From assembly GCF_964204645.1 (NCBI RefSeq), contig NW_027437451.1, positions 1-64,000 of the forward strand: DNA of 64,000 nt, given 5' to 3'. This document shows, piece by piece, positions 15,409 to 28,340 of the stretch. Under the pieces are notes generated by a model that ran no database searches, had not been told where the DNA came from, and saw nothing but the letters and a program-made list of their open reading frames with translations. Origin of the DNA: Tubulanus polymorphus (taxonomy: Eukaryota; Nemertea; Palaeonemertea; Tubulaniformes; Tubulanidae). The position numbers were made by a program, and so were the translations under genes. Each line of letters opens with the position of its first letter. Positions within the stretch are counted from its first letter, which is position 1.

Positions 15409-17837
15409 TTGGTGAGTTAAATCAACCGGAATTGACCAATGCTTCTCTGATTTCTTCCATTTCCAGGTCCGACGAACACGAAGAACCGGCACCAAACCAA
15501 GCGCGACGCGATCCGGTCACCGCTCTCGGGAGCCCGGTGGTCAACCTCACACGTTCACTCCGCCTAAGTCCGGCGCAACATCAGCTACTCCGAAAGGGCC
15601 TCACTTATTGCCCGACTCCAAAAATCGGTTCTGATGCCGCCGCGACCGAGCGCACCAAGGGAGTGTGCCGATTCAACCGGCTAGTGAAACTCGACCATCA
15701 CTTCCGAGACAAACCGGACCGCGAGGCTCCGCGTTTCCGTCTGCCCAGCAGTTGGGCTCCGGATGAAATAGAACCAGTAATCGCCGGGTTCTGCAACGAC
15801 GCGCACGAATTGGCTCAACAAACCAGGGATACGCGTCGCGTAAATGATAACCTCACTAAACAGGAACGCGAAGCCCTCCAGCAGCTGCGTGACAACACTA
15901 ATATTGTCATCAAAGCCGCCGATAAGGGTTCCGCTACGGTTATCATGGACCGCGACGACTACGTCCACGAAGCCATGCGCCAACTAGCCGATCTCGAGTA
16001 TTATCAGCCGCTGCAGCAACCGATCTTCGAACAGACCGGGGAAGAAATTCGCGAAATCATCGAAAATATGGCTCGACGAAAAATCATCCCGCTAAAAACC
16101 GCCGAATATCTATTACCGCCCGATAATCCGAAACAGAGGCAGTTCTATCTGCTTCCCAAAATCCATAAAGAACGCGAGAAGTGGACGGTACCCGATCGCG
16201 TACCGCCGGGGAGACCGATCGTCTCCGACTGCGGCTCCGAAACCTACGAAATTTCGGAATGGATCGACTACTATTTGCAGCCGATCGCCCGCGGTCACCC
16301 GTCGTACGTCAAAGATACCAACCACTTTCTAGATATTTTGGCCGGTAAACAATTTAGCGCCGATGCGTTACTCGTCACCATGGACATCGATTCGCTCTAC
16401 ACCAACATCCCCCACGAAGAGGGTATCGCCAGCATCCGACAAGCTCTCCGAGATAACCCGAACCCGGGACGCCCGGATGCCGAGCTGCTGAAACTACTCG
16501 AAATCAGCCTGAAGAAAAATGACTTTAACTTTAACGAAAACACATATTTACAGGTAAAAGGTACCGCAATGGGTAAGCGTTTTGCTCCTTCTTATGCCAA
16601 TATCTTTGTAGCCGAATGGGAAAAAGAAGGTCTGTCCAGAAGCGAACTCCAACCATCGCTATACGCTCGGTTCATCGACGACATCTACATAGTTTGGGAA
16701 CACGGCCGCGAAACGTTGATGCAATTCATCGACGTCCTACAAACAGTGAGCCGATCCATCAAACTTAAATTCGAAATCAGCGACACCAGCGTCAACTTCC
16801 TGGACGTAACCACTTTCAAAGGCCCGCGATTCGAGACAAGTGGCACAGTAGACACCAAAGTCTACTTCAAACCAACCGATTCGCATCAATTACTACATCG
16901 ATCCTCGTTTCACCCTAAACACACATTTTCCGGTATAGTTAAAAGTCAAATTCTCCGGTTCCGGCGCATCTGCAATAACGATTCGGACTTACACGCAGCG
17001 TCCGGAACCGTCCTTAAAGTACTCAGAGGTCGTGGCTACAAAGACCGCGTACTGCGACACATCAAAAGCCAAGCTCTACGGCACCACGCCGAACGAGATC
17101 TACGAGAACAACAACGGGCCGACGAACCGCCGAAAAAGCGTTTACCGCTTATCTTACCTCACTCCGAAGCCAACCGAACCCTAGCCCGTAACATCCGAAC
17201 CAGATTTACGGAACTGGCTACGGCCACCGGCCGGTCTGACGAGGTAACCACGGTCACCGCCTACACCAAGCACAAGAGTCTCAAAGATCTCCTAACTTCG
17301 TCGCAGCTCAAACCCACGGAGCCACCCCCTCCCCGAGTCCCCTCTTCACCGCATCGTAACAGAAATACTTCCGTTGTTTCCAATTCTTCTATTTCCAGGT
17401 CTACTCAAAGAACTCCGTCAACCCGACGTCGAGGCACCGAGAAATGCAGAACACCGAGATGTCGTACGTGTCCACTCGTCCGAGAAACAACCGTTTGCCG
17501 CAGCCACAACAAAATGCACGCGATCCGCAGCACAATTAATTGCGCGACCCGTGAAATTGTATACTGCATCGAATGCACCAAGTGCAACATGCTGTACGTC
17601 GGCCAAACCGGAATGTCTCTACGAGAACGCGTCACTCATCACGTCTCACGCATCAGAACGAAGAATTCGACTCCAGTCTCGGACCACTTCAACCAAGTCG
17701 ACCACACCCGCGAACACTTTCGGGTGTACGGTCTCCAACACCTACCAGGCTCCACGAGACCGATCCGCGAAGCAGCCGAACAAGACTGGATACGACGACT
17801 CGACACGAACACGCCCCGAGGCATGAACGTCCCGTAG
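15378..17837 (+). CDS. PLE ORF2, reverse transcriptase/GIY-YIG endonuclease (unit 4)
   Basis: The frame of 819 codons from the frameshift site is intact to TAG at 17835-17837. One amino-acid change from units 1-3 is visible, E to V in the KDRELRH segment after the RT core, with several silent changes elsewhere. RT and nuclease motifs are complete. A TTG at 15432 is created by a substitution, but a eukaryotic ribosome is unlikely to use it, so frameshifting remains the better explanation for translation. Confidence 0.9.
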   Translation, partial: LSISETNGSTIGELNQPELTNASLISSISRSDEHEEPAPNQARRDPVTALGSPVVNLTRSLRLSPAQHQLLRKGLTYCPTPKIGSDAAATERTKGVCRFNRLVKLDHHFRDKPDREAPRFRLPSSWAPDEIEPVIAGFCNDAHELAQQTRDTRRVNDNLTKQEREALQQLRDNTNIVIKAADKGSATVIMDRDDYVHEAMRQLADLEYYQPLQQPIFEQTGEEIREIIENMARRKIIPLKTAEYLLPPDNPKQRQFYLLPKIHKEREKWTVPDRVPPGRPIVSDCGSETYEISEWIDYYLQPIARGHPSYVKDTNHFLDILAGKQFSADALLVTMDIDSLYTNIPHEEGIASIRQALRDNPNPGRPDAELLKLLEISLKKNDFNFNENTYLQVKGTAMGKRFAPSYANIFVAEWEKEGLSRSELQPSLYARFIDDIYIVWEHGRETLMQFIDVLQTVSRSIKLKFEISDTSVNFLDVTTFKGPRFETSGTVDTKVYFKPTDSHQLLHRSSFHPKHTFSGIVKSQILRFRRICNNDSDLHAASGTVLKVLRGRGYKDRVLRHIKSQALRHHAERDLREQQRADEPPKKRLPLILPHSEANRTLARNIRTRFTELATATGRSDEVTTVTAYTKHKSLKDLLTSSQLKPTEPPPPRVPSSPHRNRNTSVVSNSSISRSTQRTPSTRRRGTEKCRTPRCRTCPLVRETTVCRSHNKMHAIRSTINCATREIVYCIECTKCNMLYVGQTGMSLRERVTHHVSRIRTKNSTPVSDHFNQVDHTREHFRVYGLQHLPGSTRPIREAAEQDWIRRLDTNTPRGMNVP

Positions 17838-17905
17838 ACCGCCTCACTACAACAATTAACTCTCACTACTTTTTTACAGGGATAACCCGCTGCCCGTGCA
17901 CTAGT

Positions 17906-17934
17906 GGGGTCTCCAAACCTTCGGTTTGGTCCCC
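17906..17934 (+). other. 3'-UTR hairpin next to telomere tract (unit 4)
   Basis: GGGG is at 17906-17909, CCAAACC at 17913-17919, GGTTTGG at 17923-17929 and CCCC at 17931-17934. It is unchanged from the younger units. Confidence 0.7.
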
Positions 17935-17951
17935 TAACCTCTATCTCTAAA

Positions 17952-17971
17952 CCTAACCCTAACCCTAACCC
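17952..17971 (+). repeat. Telomeric (CCTAAC)n tract at the PLE-satellite junction
   Basis: These 20 bp of CCTAAC repeat pass straight into satellite sequence at CCCTAACCC|ATCATTTAAG. The satellite monomer itself has CACCCTAACCCATC at this point, so the joint is in register with the satellite's own telomere-like motif. Confidence 0.93.
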
Positions 17972-18679
17972 ATCATTTAAGATAAAATTCATCATCTTTA
18001 GGACCATATTTTGCAAGAAAAATCTGTATCTTTCAGTCCATCTACTCGAAATCAGTTCAGTTTACCTTAACCTATCATTTCAGATCGAGTCCATCATCTT
18101 CAGGAGCATAAGTACCCAGAAAATTCAGAATCTTTCCACCTATCTATTTGAAATCAGTTCAATACGCCTTAACCCATCTTTTCAGATAGAATCCATCATC
18201 TTCAGAACCAAAAGCAGCCAGAAAATTCTGATTCTTTCCACCTATCTATTTGAAATCAGTTCAGTACACCCTAACCCATCAATTAAGATAGAATTCGTCA
18301 TCTTTAGGACCATATTTTGCAAGAAAAATCTGTATCTTTTAGTCCATCTACTCGAAATCAGTTCAGTTTACCTTAACCTATCATTTCAGATCGAGTCCAT
18401 CATCTTCAGGAGCATAAATAGCCAGAAAATTCTTAATCTTTCCACCTATCTATTTGAAATCAGTTCAATACGCCTTAACCCATCTTTTCAGATTGAGTCC
18501 ATCATCTTCAGAACCAAAGGCAGCAAGAAAATTCTGATTCTGTCAACCTATCTATTTGAAATCAGTTCAGTACACCCCAACCCATCGATTAAGATTGAAT
18601 TCATCATCTTTAGTACCCTATTTTGCAAGAAAAATCTGTATCTTTCAGTCCATCTACTCGAAATCAGTTCAGTTTACCC

Positions 18680-21600
18680 TTAACCTATCATTTCAGATCG
18701 AGTCCATCATCTTCAGGAGCATAAATAGCCAGAAAATTTTTAATCTCTCCACCTATCTATATGAAATCAGTTCAATACGCCTTAGCCCATCTTTTCAGAT
18801 TGAGTCCATCATCTTTAGAACCAAAGGCAGCCAGAAAATTCTGATTCTTTCCACCTATCTATTTGAAATCAGTTCAGTTCACCCTTACCCATCAATTAAG
18901 ATAGAATTCATCATCTTTAGGACCCTATTTTGCAAGAAAAATCTGTATCTTTCAGTCCATCTACTCGAAATCAGTTCAGTTTACCTTAACCTATCATTTC
19001 AGATCGAGTCCATCATCTTCAGAACCAAAAGCAGCCAGAAAATTCTGATTCTTTCAACCTATCTATTTGAAATCAGTTCAGTACACCCTAACCCAAAAAT
19101 TAAGATAGAATTCATCATCTTTAGGACCCTATTTTGCAAGAAAAATGTGTATCTTTCAGTCCATCTACTCGAAATCAGTTCAGTTTACCTTAACCTATCA
19201 TTTCAGATCGAGTCCATCATCTTCAAGCGCATAAATAGCCAGAAAATTCTTAATCTTTCCACCTATCTATTTGAAATCAGTTCAATACGCCTTAACCCAT
19301 CTTTTCAGATTCAGTCCATCATCTTCAGAACCAAAGGCAGCCAGAAAATTCTGATTCTTTCCACCTATCTATTTGAAATCAGTTCAGTTCACCCTAACCC
19401 ATCAATTAAGATAGAATTCGTCATCTTTAGGACCCTATTTTGCAAGAAAAATCTGTATCTTTCAGTCCATCTACTCGAAATCAGTTCAGTTTACCTTACC
19501 CTATCATTTCAGATCGAGTCCATTATCTTCAGGCGCATAAATAGCCAGAAAATTCTTAATCTTTCCACCTATCTATTTGAAATCAGTTCAATACGCCTTA
19601 ACCCATCTTTTCAGATTCAGTCCATCATCTTCAGAACCAAAGGCAGCCAGAAAATTCTGATTCTTTCCACCTATCTATTTGAAATCAGTTCAGTTCACCC
19701 TAACCCATCAATTAAGATAGAATTCGTCATCTTTAGGACCCTATTTTGCAAGAAAAATCTGTATCTTTCAGTCCATGTACTCGAAATCAGTTCAGTTTAC
19801 CTTACCCTATCATTTCAGATCGAGTCCATCATCTTCAGGAGCATAAATAGCCAGAAAATTCTTAATCTTTCCACCTATCTATTTGAAATCAGTTCAATAC
19901 GCCTTAACCCATCTTTTCAGATTGAGTCCATCATCTTCAGAACCAAAGGCAGCCAGAAAATTCTGATTCTTTCCACCTATCTATTTGAAATCAGTTTAGT
20001 TCACCCTAACCCATCAATTAAGATAGAATTCGTCATCTTTAGGACCCTATTTTGCAAGAAAAATCTGTATCTTTCAGTCCATCTACTCGAAATCAGTTCA
20101 GTTTACCTTACCCTATCATTTCAGATCGAGTCCATCATCTTCAGGAGCATAAATAGCCAGAAAATTCTTAATCTTTCCACCTATCTATTTGAAATCAGTT
20201 CAGTACACCCCAACCCATCGATTAAGATTGAATTCATCATCTTTAGTACCCTATTTTGCAAGAAAAATCTGTATCTTTCAGTCCATCTACTCGAAATCAG
20301 TTCAGTTTACCTTAACCTATCATTTCAGATCGAGTCCATCATCTTCAGGAGCATAAATAGCCAGAAAATTCTTAATCTTTCCTCCTATCTATTTGAAATC
20401 AGTTCAATACGCCTTAACCCATCTTTTCAGATTGAGTCCATCATCTTCAGAACCAAAGGCAGCCAGAAAATTCTGATTCTTTCAACCTATCTATTTGAAA
20501 TCAGTTCAGTACACCCTAACCCATCATTTAAGATAGAATTCGTCATCTTTAGGACCATATTTTGCAAGATAAATCTGTATCTTTCAGTCCATCTACTCGA
20601 AATCAGTTCAGTTTACCCTTAACCTATCATTTCAGATCGAGTCCATCATCTTCAGGAGCATAAATAGCCAGAAAATTTTTAATCTCTCCACCTATCTATA
20701 TGAAATCAGTTCAATACGCCTTAGCCCATCTTTTCAGATTGAGTCCATCATCTTTAGAACCAAAGGCAGCCAGAAAATTCTGATTCTTTCCACCTATCTA
20801 TTTGAAATCAGTTCAGTTCACCCTTACCCATCAATTAAGATAGAATTCATCATCTTTAGGACCCTATTTTGCAAGAAAAATCTGTATCTTTCAGTCCATC
20901 TACTCGAAATCAGTTCAGTTTACCTTAACCTATCATTTCAGATCGAGTCCATCATCTTCAGAACCAAAAGCAGCCAGAAAATTCTGATTCTTTCAACCTA
21001 TCTATTTGAAATCAGTTCAGTACACCCTAACCCAAAAATTAAGATAGAATTCATCATCTTTAGGACCCTATTTTGCAAGAAAAATGTGTATCTTTCAGTC
21101 CATCTACTCGAAATCAGTTCAGTTTACCTTAACCTATCATTTCAGATCGAGTCCATTATCTTCAGGCGCATAAATAGCCAGAAAATTCTTAATCTTTCCA
21201 CCTATCTATTTGAAATCAGTTCAATACGCCTTAACCCATCTTTTCAGATTCAGTCCATCATCTTCAGAACCAAAGGCAGCCAGAAAATTCTGATTCTTTC
21301 CACCTATCTATTTGAAATCAGTTCAGTTCACCCTAACCCATCAATTAAGATAGAATTCGTCATCTTTAGGACCATATTTTGCAAGAAAAATCTGTATCTT
21401 TCAGTCCATGTACTCGAAATCAGTTCAGTTTACCTTACCCTATCATTTCAGATCGAGTCCATCATCTTCAGGAGCATAAATAGCCAGAAAATTCTTAATC
21501 TTTCCACCTATCTATTTGAAATCAGTTCAATACGCCTTAACCCATCTTTTCAGATTGAGTCCATCATCTTCAGAACCAAAGGCAGCCAGAAAATTCTGAT

Positions 21601-22246
21601 TCTTTCCACCTATCTATTTGAAATCAGTTTAGTTCACCCTAACCCATCAATTAAGATAGAATTCGTCATCTTTAGGACCCTATTTTGCAAGAAAAATCTG
21701 TATCTTTCAGTCCATCTACTCGAAATCAGTTCAGTTTACCTTACCCTATCATTTCAGATCGAGTCCATCATCTTCAGGAGCATAAATAGCCAGAAAATTC
21801 TTAATCTTTCCACCTATCTATTTGAAATCAGTTCAGTACACCCCAACCCATCGATTAAGATTGAATTCATCATCTTTAGTACCCTATTTTGCAAGAAAAA
21901 TCTGTATCTTTCAGTCCATCTACTCGAAATCAGTTCAGTTTACCTTAACCTATCATTTCAGATCGAGTCCATCATCTTCAGGAGCATAAATAGCCAGAAA
22001 ATTCTTAATCTTTCCTCCTATCTATTTGAAATCAGTTCAATACGCCTTAACCCATCTTTTCAGATTGAGTCCATCATCTTCAGAACCAAAGGCAGCCAGA
22101 AAATTCTGATTCTTTCAACCTATCTATTTGAAATCAGTTCAGTACACCCTAACCCATCATTTAAGATAGAATTCGTCATCTTTAGGACCATATTTTGCAA
22201 GATAAATCTGTATCTTTCAGTCCATCTACTCGAAATCAGTTCAGTT
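18680..22246 (+). repeat. Tandem segmental duplication inside the satellite (1939 bp, then 1633 bp)
   Basis: The stretch from about 18680 to 20618 (19 monomers plus 1 bp) is repeated from about 20619. Shared marks are an ATATGAAATCAG variant, an AAAAATGTGT variant and GTCCATGTAC. The second copy lacks one 306-bp trimer. From about 22247 the array restarts with sequence like 18063 on, an offset of 4184 bp. Confidence 0.75.
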
Positions 22247-24089
22247 TACCTTAACCTATCATTTCAGATCGAGTCCATCATCTTCAGGAGCATAAGTACC
22301 CAGAAAATTCAGAATCTTTCCACCTATCTATTTGAAATCAGTTCAATACGCCTTAACCCATCTTTTCAGATAGAATCCATCATCTTCAGAACCAAAAGCA
22401 GCCAGAAAATTCTGATTCTTTCCACCTATCTATTTGAAATCAGTTCAGTACACCCTAACCCATCAATTAAGATAGAATTCGTCATCTTTAGGACCATATT
22501 TTGCAAGAAAAATCTGTATCTTTTAGTCCATCTACTCGAAATCAGTTCAGTTTACCTTAACCTATCATTTCAGATCGAGTCCATCATCTTCAGGAGCATA
22601 AATAGCCAGAAAATTCTTAATCTTTCCACCTATCTATTTGAAATCAGTTCAATACGCCTTAACCCATCTTTTCAGATTGAGTCCATCATCTTCAGAACCA
22701 AAGGCAGCAAGAAAATTCTGATTCTGTCAACCTATCTATTTGAAATCAGTTCAGTACACCCCAACCCATCGATTAAGATTGAATTCATCATCTTTAGTAC
22801 CCTATTTTGCAAGAAAAATCTGTATCTTTCAGTCCATCTACTCGAAATCAGTTCAGTTTACCCTTAACCTATCATTTCAGATCGAGTCCATCATCTTCAG
22901 GAGCATAAATAGCCAGAAAATTCTTAATCTCTCCACCTATCTATTTGAAATCAGTTCAATACGCCTTAGCCCATCTTTTCAGATTGAGTCCATCATCTTT
23001 AGAACCAAAGGCAGCCAGAAAATTCTGATTCTTTCCACCTATCTATTTGAAATCAGTTCAGTTCACCCTTACCCATCAATTAAGATAGAATTCATCATCT
23101 TTAGGACCCTATTTTGCAAGAAAAATCTGTATCTTTCAGTCCATCTACTCGAAATCAGTTCAGTTTACCTTAACCTATCATTTCAGATCGAGTCCATCAT
23201 CTTCAGAACCAAAAGCAGCCAGAAAATTCTGATTCTTTCAACCTATCTATTTGAAATCAGTTCAGTACACCCTAACCCAAAAATTAAGATAGAATTCATC
23301 ATCTTTAGGACCCTATTTTGCAAGAAAAATTTGTATCTTTCAGTCCATCTACTCGAAATCAGTTCAGTTTACCTTAACCTATCATTTCAGATCGAGTCCA
23401 TCATCTTCAGGCGCATAAATAGCCAGAAAATTCTTAATCTTTCCACCTATCTATTTGAAATCAGTTCAATACGCCTTAACCCATCTTTTCAGATTCAGTC
23501 CATCATCTTCAGAACCAAAGGCAGCCAGAAAATTCTGATTCTTTCCACCTATCTATTTGAAATCAGTTCAGTTCACCCTAACCCATCAATTAAGATAGAA
23601 TTCGTCATCTTTAGGACCCTATTTTGCAAGAAAAATCTGTATCTTTCAGTCCATCTACTCGAAATCAGTTCAGTTTACCTTACCCTATCATTTCAGATCG
23701 AGTCCATCATCTTCAGGAGCATAAATAGCCAGAAAATTCTTAATCTTTCCACCTATCTATTTGAAATCAGTTCAATACGCCTTAACCCATCTTTTCAGAT
23801 TGAGTCCATCATCTTCAGAACCAAAGGCAGCCAGAAAATTCTGATTTTTTCCACCTATCTATTTGAAATCAGTTCAGTTCACCCTAACCCATCAATTAAG
23901 ATAGAATTCGTCATCTTTAGAACCCTATTTTGCAAGAAAAATCTGTATCTTTCAGTCCATCTACTCGAAATCAGTTCAGTTTTCCTTACCCTATCATTTC
24001 AGATCGAGTCCATCATCTTCAGGAGCATAAATAGCCAGAAAATTCTTAATCTTTCCACCTATCTATTTGAAATCAGTTCAATACGCCTC

Positions 24090-27000
24090 AACACATCTTT
24101 TCAGATTGAATCCATCATCTTCAGAACCAAAAGCAGCCAGAAAATTCTGATTCTTTCAACCTATCTATTTGAAATCAGTTCAATTCGCCTAAACGCATCA
24201 TTTCAGATTGAATCAATCAACTTCAGTAGTATAATTAGTCAGAAAATTCTGAATCTTTCAACCAATCTATTAAAAATCAGTTCAGTACACCCTAACCCAT
24301 CAATTAAGATAGAATTCATCATTTTTAGGACCTAATTAATCAAGAAAAATCTGTTTCTTTCATCCCATCTACTCGAAATCAGTTCAGTTTACCTTAACCT
24401 ATCATTTCAGATCGAGTCCATCATCTTCAGGAGCATAAATAGCCAAAAAATTCTTAATCTTTCCACCTATCTATTTGAAATCAGTTCAATACGCCTTAAC
24501 CCATCTTTTCAGATTGAATCAATCAACTTCAGAAGTATAAGTAGTCAGAAAATTCTGAATCTTTCAACCAATCTATTGAAAATCAGTTCAGTACACCCTA
24601 ACCCAACAATTAAGATAGAATTCATCATCTTTAGGACCCTATTTTGCAAGAAAAATCTGTATCTTTTAGTCCATCTACTCGAAATCAGTTCAGTTTACCT
24701 TAACCTATCATTTCAGATCGAGTCCATCATCTGCAGGAGCATAAATAGCCAGAAAATTCTTAATCTTTCCTCCTATCTATTTGAAATCAGTTCAATACGC
24801 CTTAACCCATCTTTTCAGATTGAGTCCATCATCTTCAGAACTAAAGGCAGCAAGAAAATTCTGATTCTTTCAACCTATCTATTTGAAATCAGTTCAGTAC
24901 ACCCTAACCCATCAATTAAGATAGAATTCATCATCTTTAGGACCATATTTTGCAAGAAAAATCTGTATCTTTCAGTCCATCTACTCGAAATCAGTTCAGT
25001 TTACCTTAACCTATCATTTCAGATCGAGTCCATCATCTTCAGGAGCATAAATAGCCAGAAAATTCTTAATCTTTCCTCCTATCTATTTGAAATCAGTTCA
25101 ATACGCCTTAACCCATCTTTTCAGATTGAGTCCATCATCTTCAGAACCAAAGGCAGCCAGAAAATTCTGATTCTTTCAACCTATCTATTTGAAATCAGTT
25201 CAGTACACCCTAACCCATCATTTAAGATAGAATTCATCATCTTTAGGACCCTATTTTGCAAGAAAAATCTGTATCTTTCAGTCCATCTACTCGAAATCAG
25301 TTCAGTTTACCTTAACCTATCATTTCAGATCGAGTCCATCATCTTCAGGAGCATAAGTACCCAGAAAATTCAGAATCTTTCCACCTATCTATTTGAAATC
25401 AGTTCAATACGCCTTAACCCATCTTTTCAGATAGAATCCATCATCTTCAGAACCAAAAGCAGCCAGAAAATTCTGATTCTTTCCACCTATCTATTTGAAA
25501 TCAGTTCAGTACACCCTAACCCATCAATTAAGATAGAATTCGTCATCTTTAGGACCATATTTTGCAAGAAAAATCTGTATCTTTTAGTCCATCTACTCGA
25601 AATCAGTTCAGTTTACCTTAACCTATCATTTCAGATCGAGTCCATCATCTTCAGGAGCATAAATAGCCAGAAAATTCTTAATCTTTCCACCTATCTATTT
25701 GAAATCAGTTCAATACGCCTTAACCCATCTTTTCAGATTGAGTCCATCCTCTTCAGAACCAAAGGGCCAGAAAATTCTGATTCTTTCAACCTATCTATTT
25801 GAAATCAGTTCAGTACACCCTAACCCATCAATTAAGATAGAATTCGTCATCTTTAGGACCCTATTTTGCAAGAAAAATCTGTATCTTTCAGTCCATCTAC
25901 TCGAAATCAGTTCAGTTTACCTTACCCTATCATTTCAGATCGAGTCCATCATCTTCAGGAGCATAAATAGCCAGAAAATTCTTAATCTTTCCACCTATCT
26001 ATTTGAAATCAGTTCAATACGCCTTAACACATCTTTTCAGATTGAATCCATCATCTTCAGAACCAAAAGCAGCCAGAAAATTCTGATTCTTTCAACCTAT
26101 CTATTTGAAATCAGTTCAATTCGCCTAAACGCATCATTTCAGATTGAATCAATCAACTTCAGTAGTATAATTAGTCAGAAAATTCTGAATCTTTCAACCA
26201 ATCTATTAAAAATCAGTTCAGTACACCCTAACCCATCAATTAAGATAGAATTCATCATTTTTAGGACCTAATTAATCAAGAAAAATCTGTTTCTTTCATC
26301 CCATCTACTCGAAATCAGTTCAGTTTACCTTAACCTATCATTTCAGATCGAGTCCATCATCTTCAGGAGCATAAATAGCCAAAAAATTCTTAATCTTTCC
26401 ACCTATCTATTTGAAATCAGTTCAATACGCCTTAACCCATCTTTTCAGATTGAATCAATCAACTTCAGAAGTATAAGTAGTCAGAAAATTCTGAATCTTT
26501 CAACCAATCTATTGAAAATCAGTTCAGTACACCCTAACCCAACAATTAAGATAGAATTCATCATCTTTAGGACCCTATTTTGCAAGAAAAATCTGTATCT
26601 TTTAGTCCATCTACTCGAAATCAGTTCAGTTTACCTTAACCTATCATTTCAGATCGAGTCCATCATCTTCAGGAGCATAAATAGCCAGAAAATTCTTAAT
26701 CTTTCCACCTATCTATTTGAAATCAGTTCAATACGCCTTAACCCATCTTTTCAGATTGAGTCCATCATCTTCAGAACAAAGGGCAGCCAGAAAATTCTGA
26801 TTCTTTCAACCTATCTATTGAAAATCAGTTCAGTACACCCTAACCCATCAATTAAGATAGAATTCATCATCTTTAGGACCCTATTATGCAAGAAAAATCT
26901 GTATCTTTCAGTCCATCTACTGGAAATCAGTTCAGTTTACCTTAACCTATCATTTCAGATCGAGTCCATCATCTTCAGGAGCATAAGTACCCAGAAAATT

Positions 27001-28340
27001 CAGAATCTTTCCACCTATCTATTTGAAATCAGTTCAATACGCCTTAACCCATCTTTTCAGATTGAGTCCATCATCTTCAGAACCAAAGGCAGCAAAAAAA
27101 TTCTGATTCTGTCAACCTATCTATTTGAAATCAGTTCAGTACACCCTAACCCATCAATTAAGATAGAATTCATCATCTTTAGGACCCTATTTTGCAAGAA
27201 AAATCTGTATCTTTCAGTCCATCTACTCGAAATCAGTTCAGTTTACCTTAACCTATCATTTCAGATCGAGTCCATCATCTTCAGGAGCATAAGTACCCAG
27301 AAAATTCAGAATCTTTCCACCTATCTATTTGAAATCAGTTCAATACGCCTTAACCCATCTTTTCAGATAGAATCCATCATCTTCAGAACCAAAAGCAGCC
27401 AGAAAATTCTGATTCTTTCCACCTATCTATTTGAAATCAGTTCAGTACACCCCAACCCATCGATTAAGATAGAATTCGTCATCTTTAGGACCCTATTTTG
27501 CAAGAAAAATCTGTATCTTTTAGTCCATCTACTCGAAATCAGTTCAGTTTACCTTAACCTATCATTTCAGATCGAGTCCATCATCTTCAGGAGCATAAAT
27601 AGCCAGAAAATTCTTAATCTTTCCACCTATCTATTTGAAATCAGTTCAATACGCCTTAACCCATCTTTTCAGATTGAGTCCATCATCTTCAGAGCCAAAG
27701 GCAGCCAGAAAATTCTGATTCTTTCAACCTATCTATTTGAAATCAGTTTAGTACACCCTAACCCATCATTTAAGATAGAATTCATCATCTTTAGGACCAT
27801 ATTTTGCAAGAAAAATCTGTATCTTTCAGTCCATCTACTCGAAATCAGTTCAGTTTACCTTAACCTATCATTTCAGATCGAGTCTATTTGAAATCAGTTC
27901 AATACGCCTTAACCCATTTTTTCAGATTGAGTCCCTCATCTTCAGAACCAAAGGCAGCAAGAAAATTCTGATTCTTTCAACCTATCTATTTGAAATCAGT
28001 TCAGTTCACCCTAACCCATCAATTAAGATAGAATTCATCATCTTTAGGACCCTATTTTGCAAGAAAAATCTGTATCTTTCAGTCCATCTACTCGAAATCA
28101 GTTCAGTTTACCTTAACCTATCATTTCAGATCGAGTCCATCATCTTCAGGAGCATAAATAGCCAGAAAATTCTTAATCTTTCCACCTATCTATTTGAAAT
28201 CAGTTCAATACGCCTTAACCCATCTTTTCAGATTGAGTCCATCATCTTCAGAACAAAGGGCATCCAGAAAATTCTGATTCTTTCAACCTAGCTATTGAAA
28301 ATCAGTTCAGTACACCCTAACCCATCAATTAAGATAGAAT
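24090..28340 (+). repeat. Satellite segmental duplication, copy 1 (partner 31277-35731)
   Basis: The region matches 31277-35731 with an offset of 7187 bp on the left and 7391 bp on the right. The partner holds two extra monomers near 33000-33200. Shared private marks include a CATCTGCAGG variant (24730 and 31917) and a truncated monomer joint GATCGAGTCTATTTG (27880 and 35271). Confidence 0.75.

Larger units (their letters stand above)
12894..17951 (+). mobile_element. Penelope-like element, unit 4 (complete, diverged)
   Basis: This is the innermost copy. It has the same architecture and the same 5' start base as units 2 and 3, but carries scattered substitutions and one 3-bp deletion in the CCG-rich part of ORF1. 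Both ORFs are still intact. Its 3' end joins the satellite array through a 20-bp CCTAAC tract. Its position and divergence make it the oldest unit of the stack. Confidence 0.93.

Noticed and set aside
17904-18683. Open frame running from the PLE 3' UTR through telomere repeats into the satellite
   Set aside because: It crosses three unrelated sequence types. It is a chance continuation of the satellite frame.
18556-20622. A 688-residue open frame (and many similar ones to 62646) made of 34-residue repeats
   Set aside because: The frames exist because the monomer is 34 codons long and its plus strand lacks stops. They begin and end at random monomer variants, break at single-base insertions such as TTTACCCTTAACC, and show amino-acid-changing differences as readily as silent ones. 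There is no promoter or consistent ATG.
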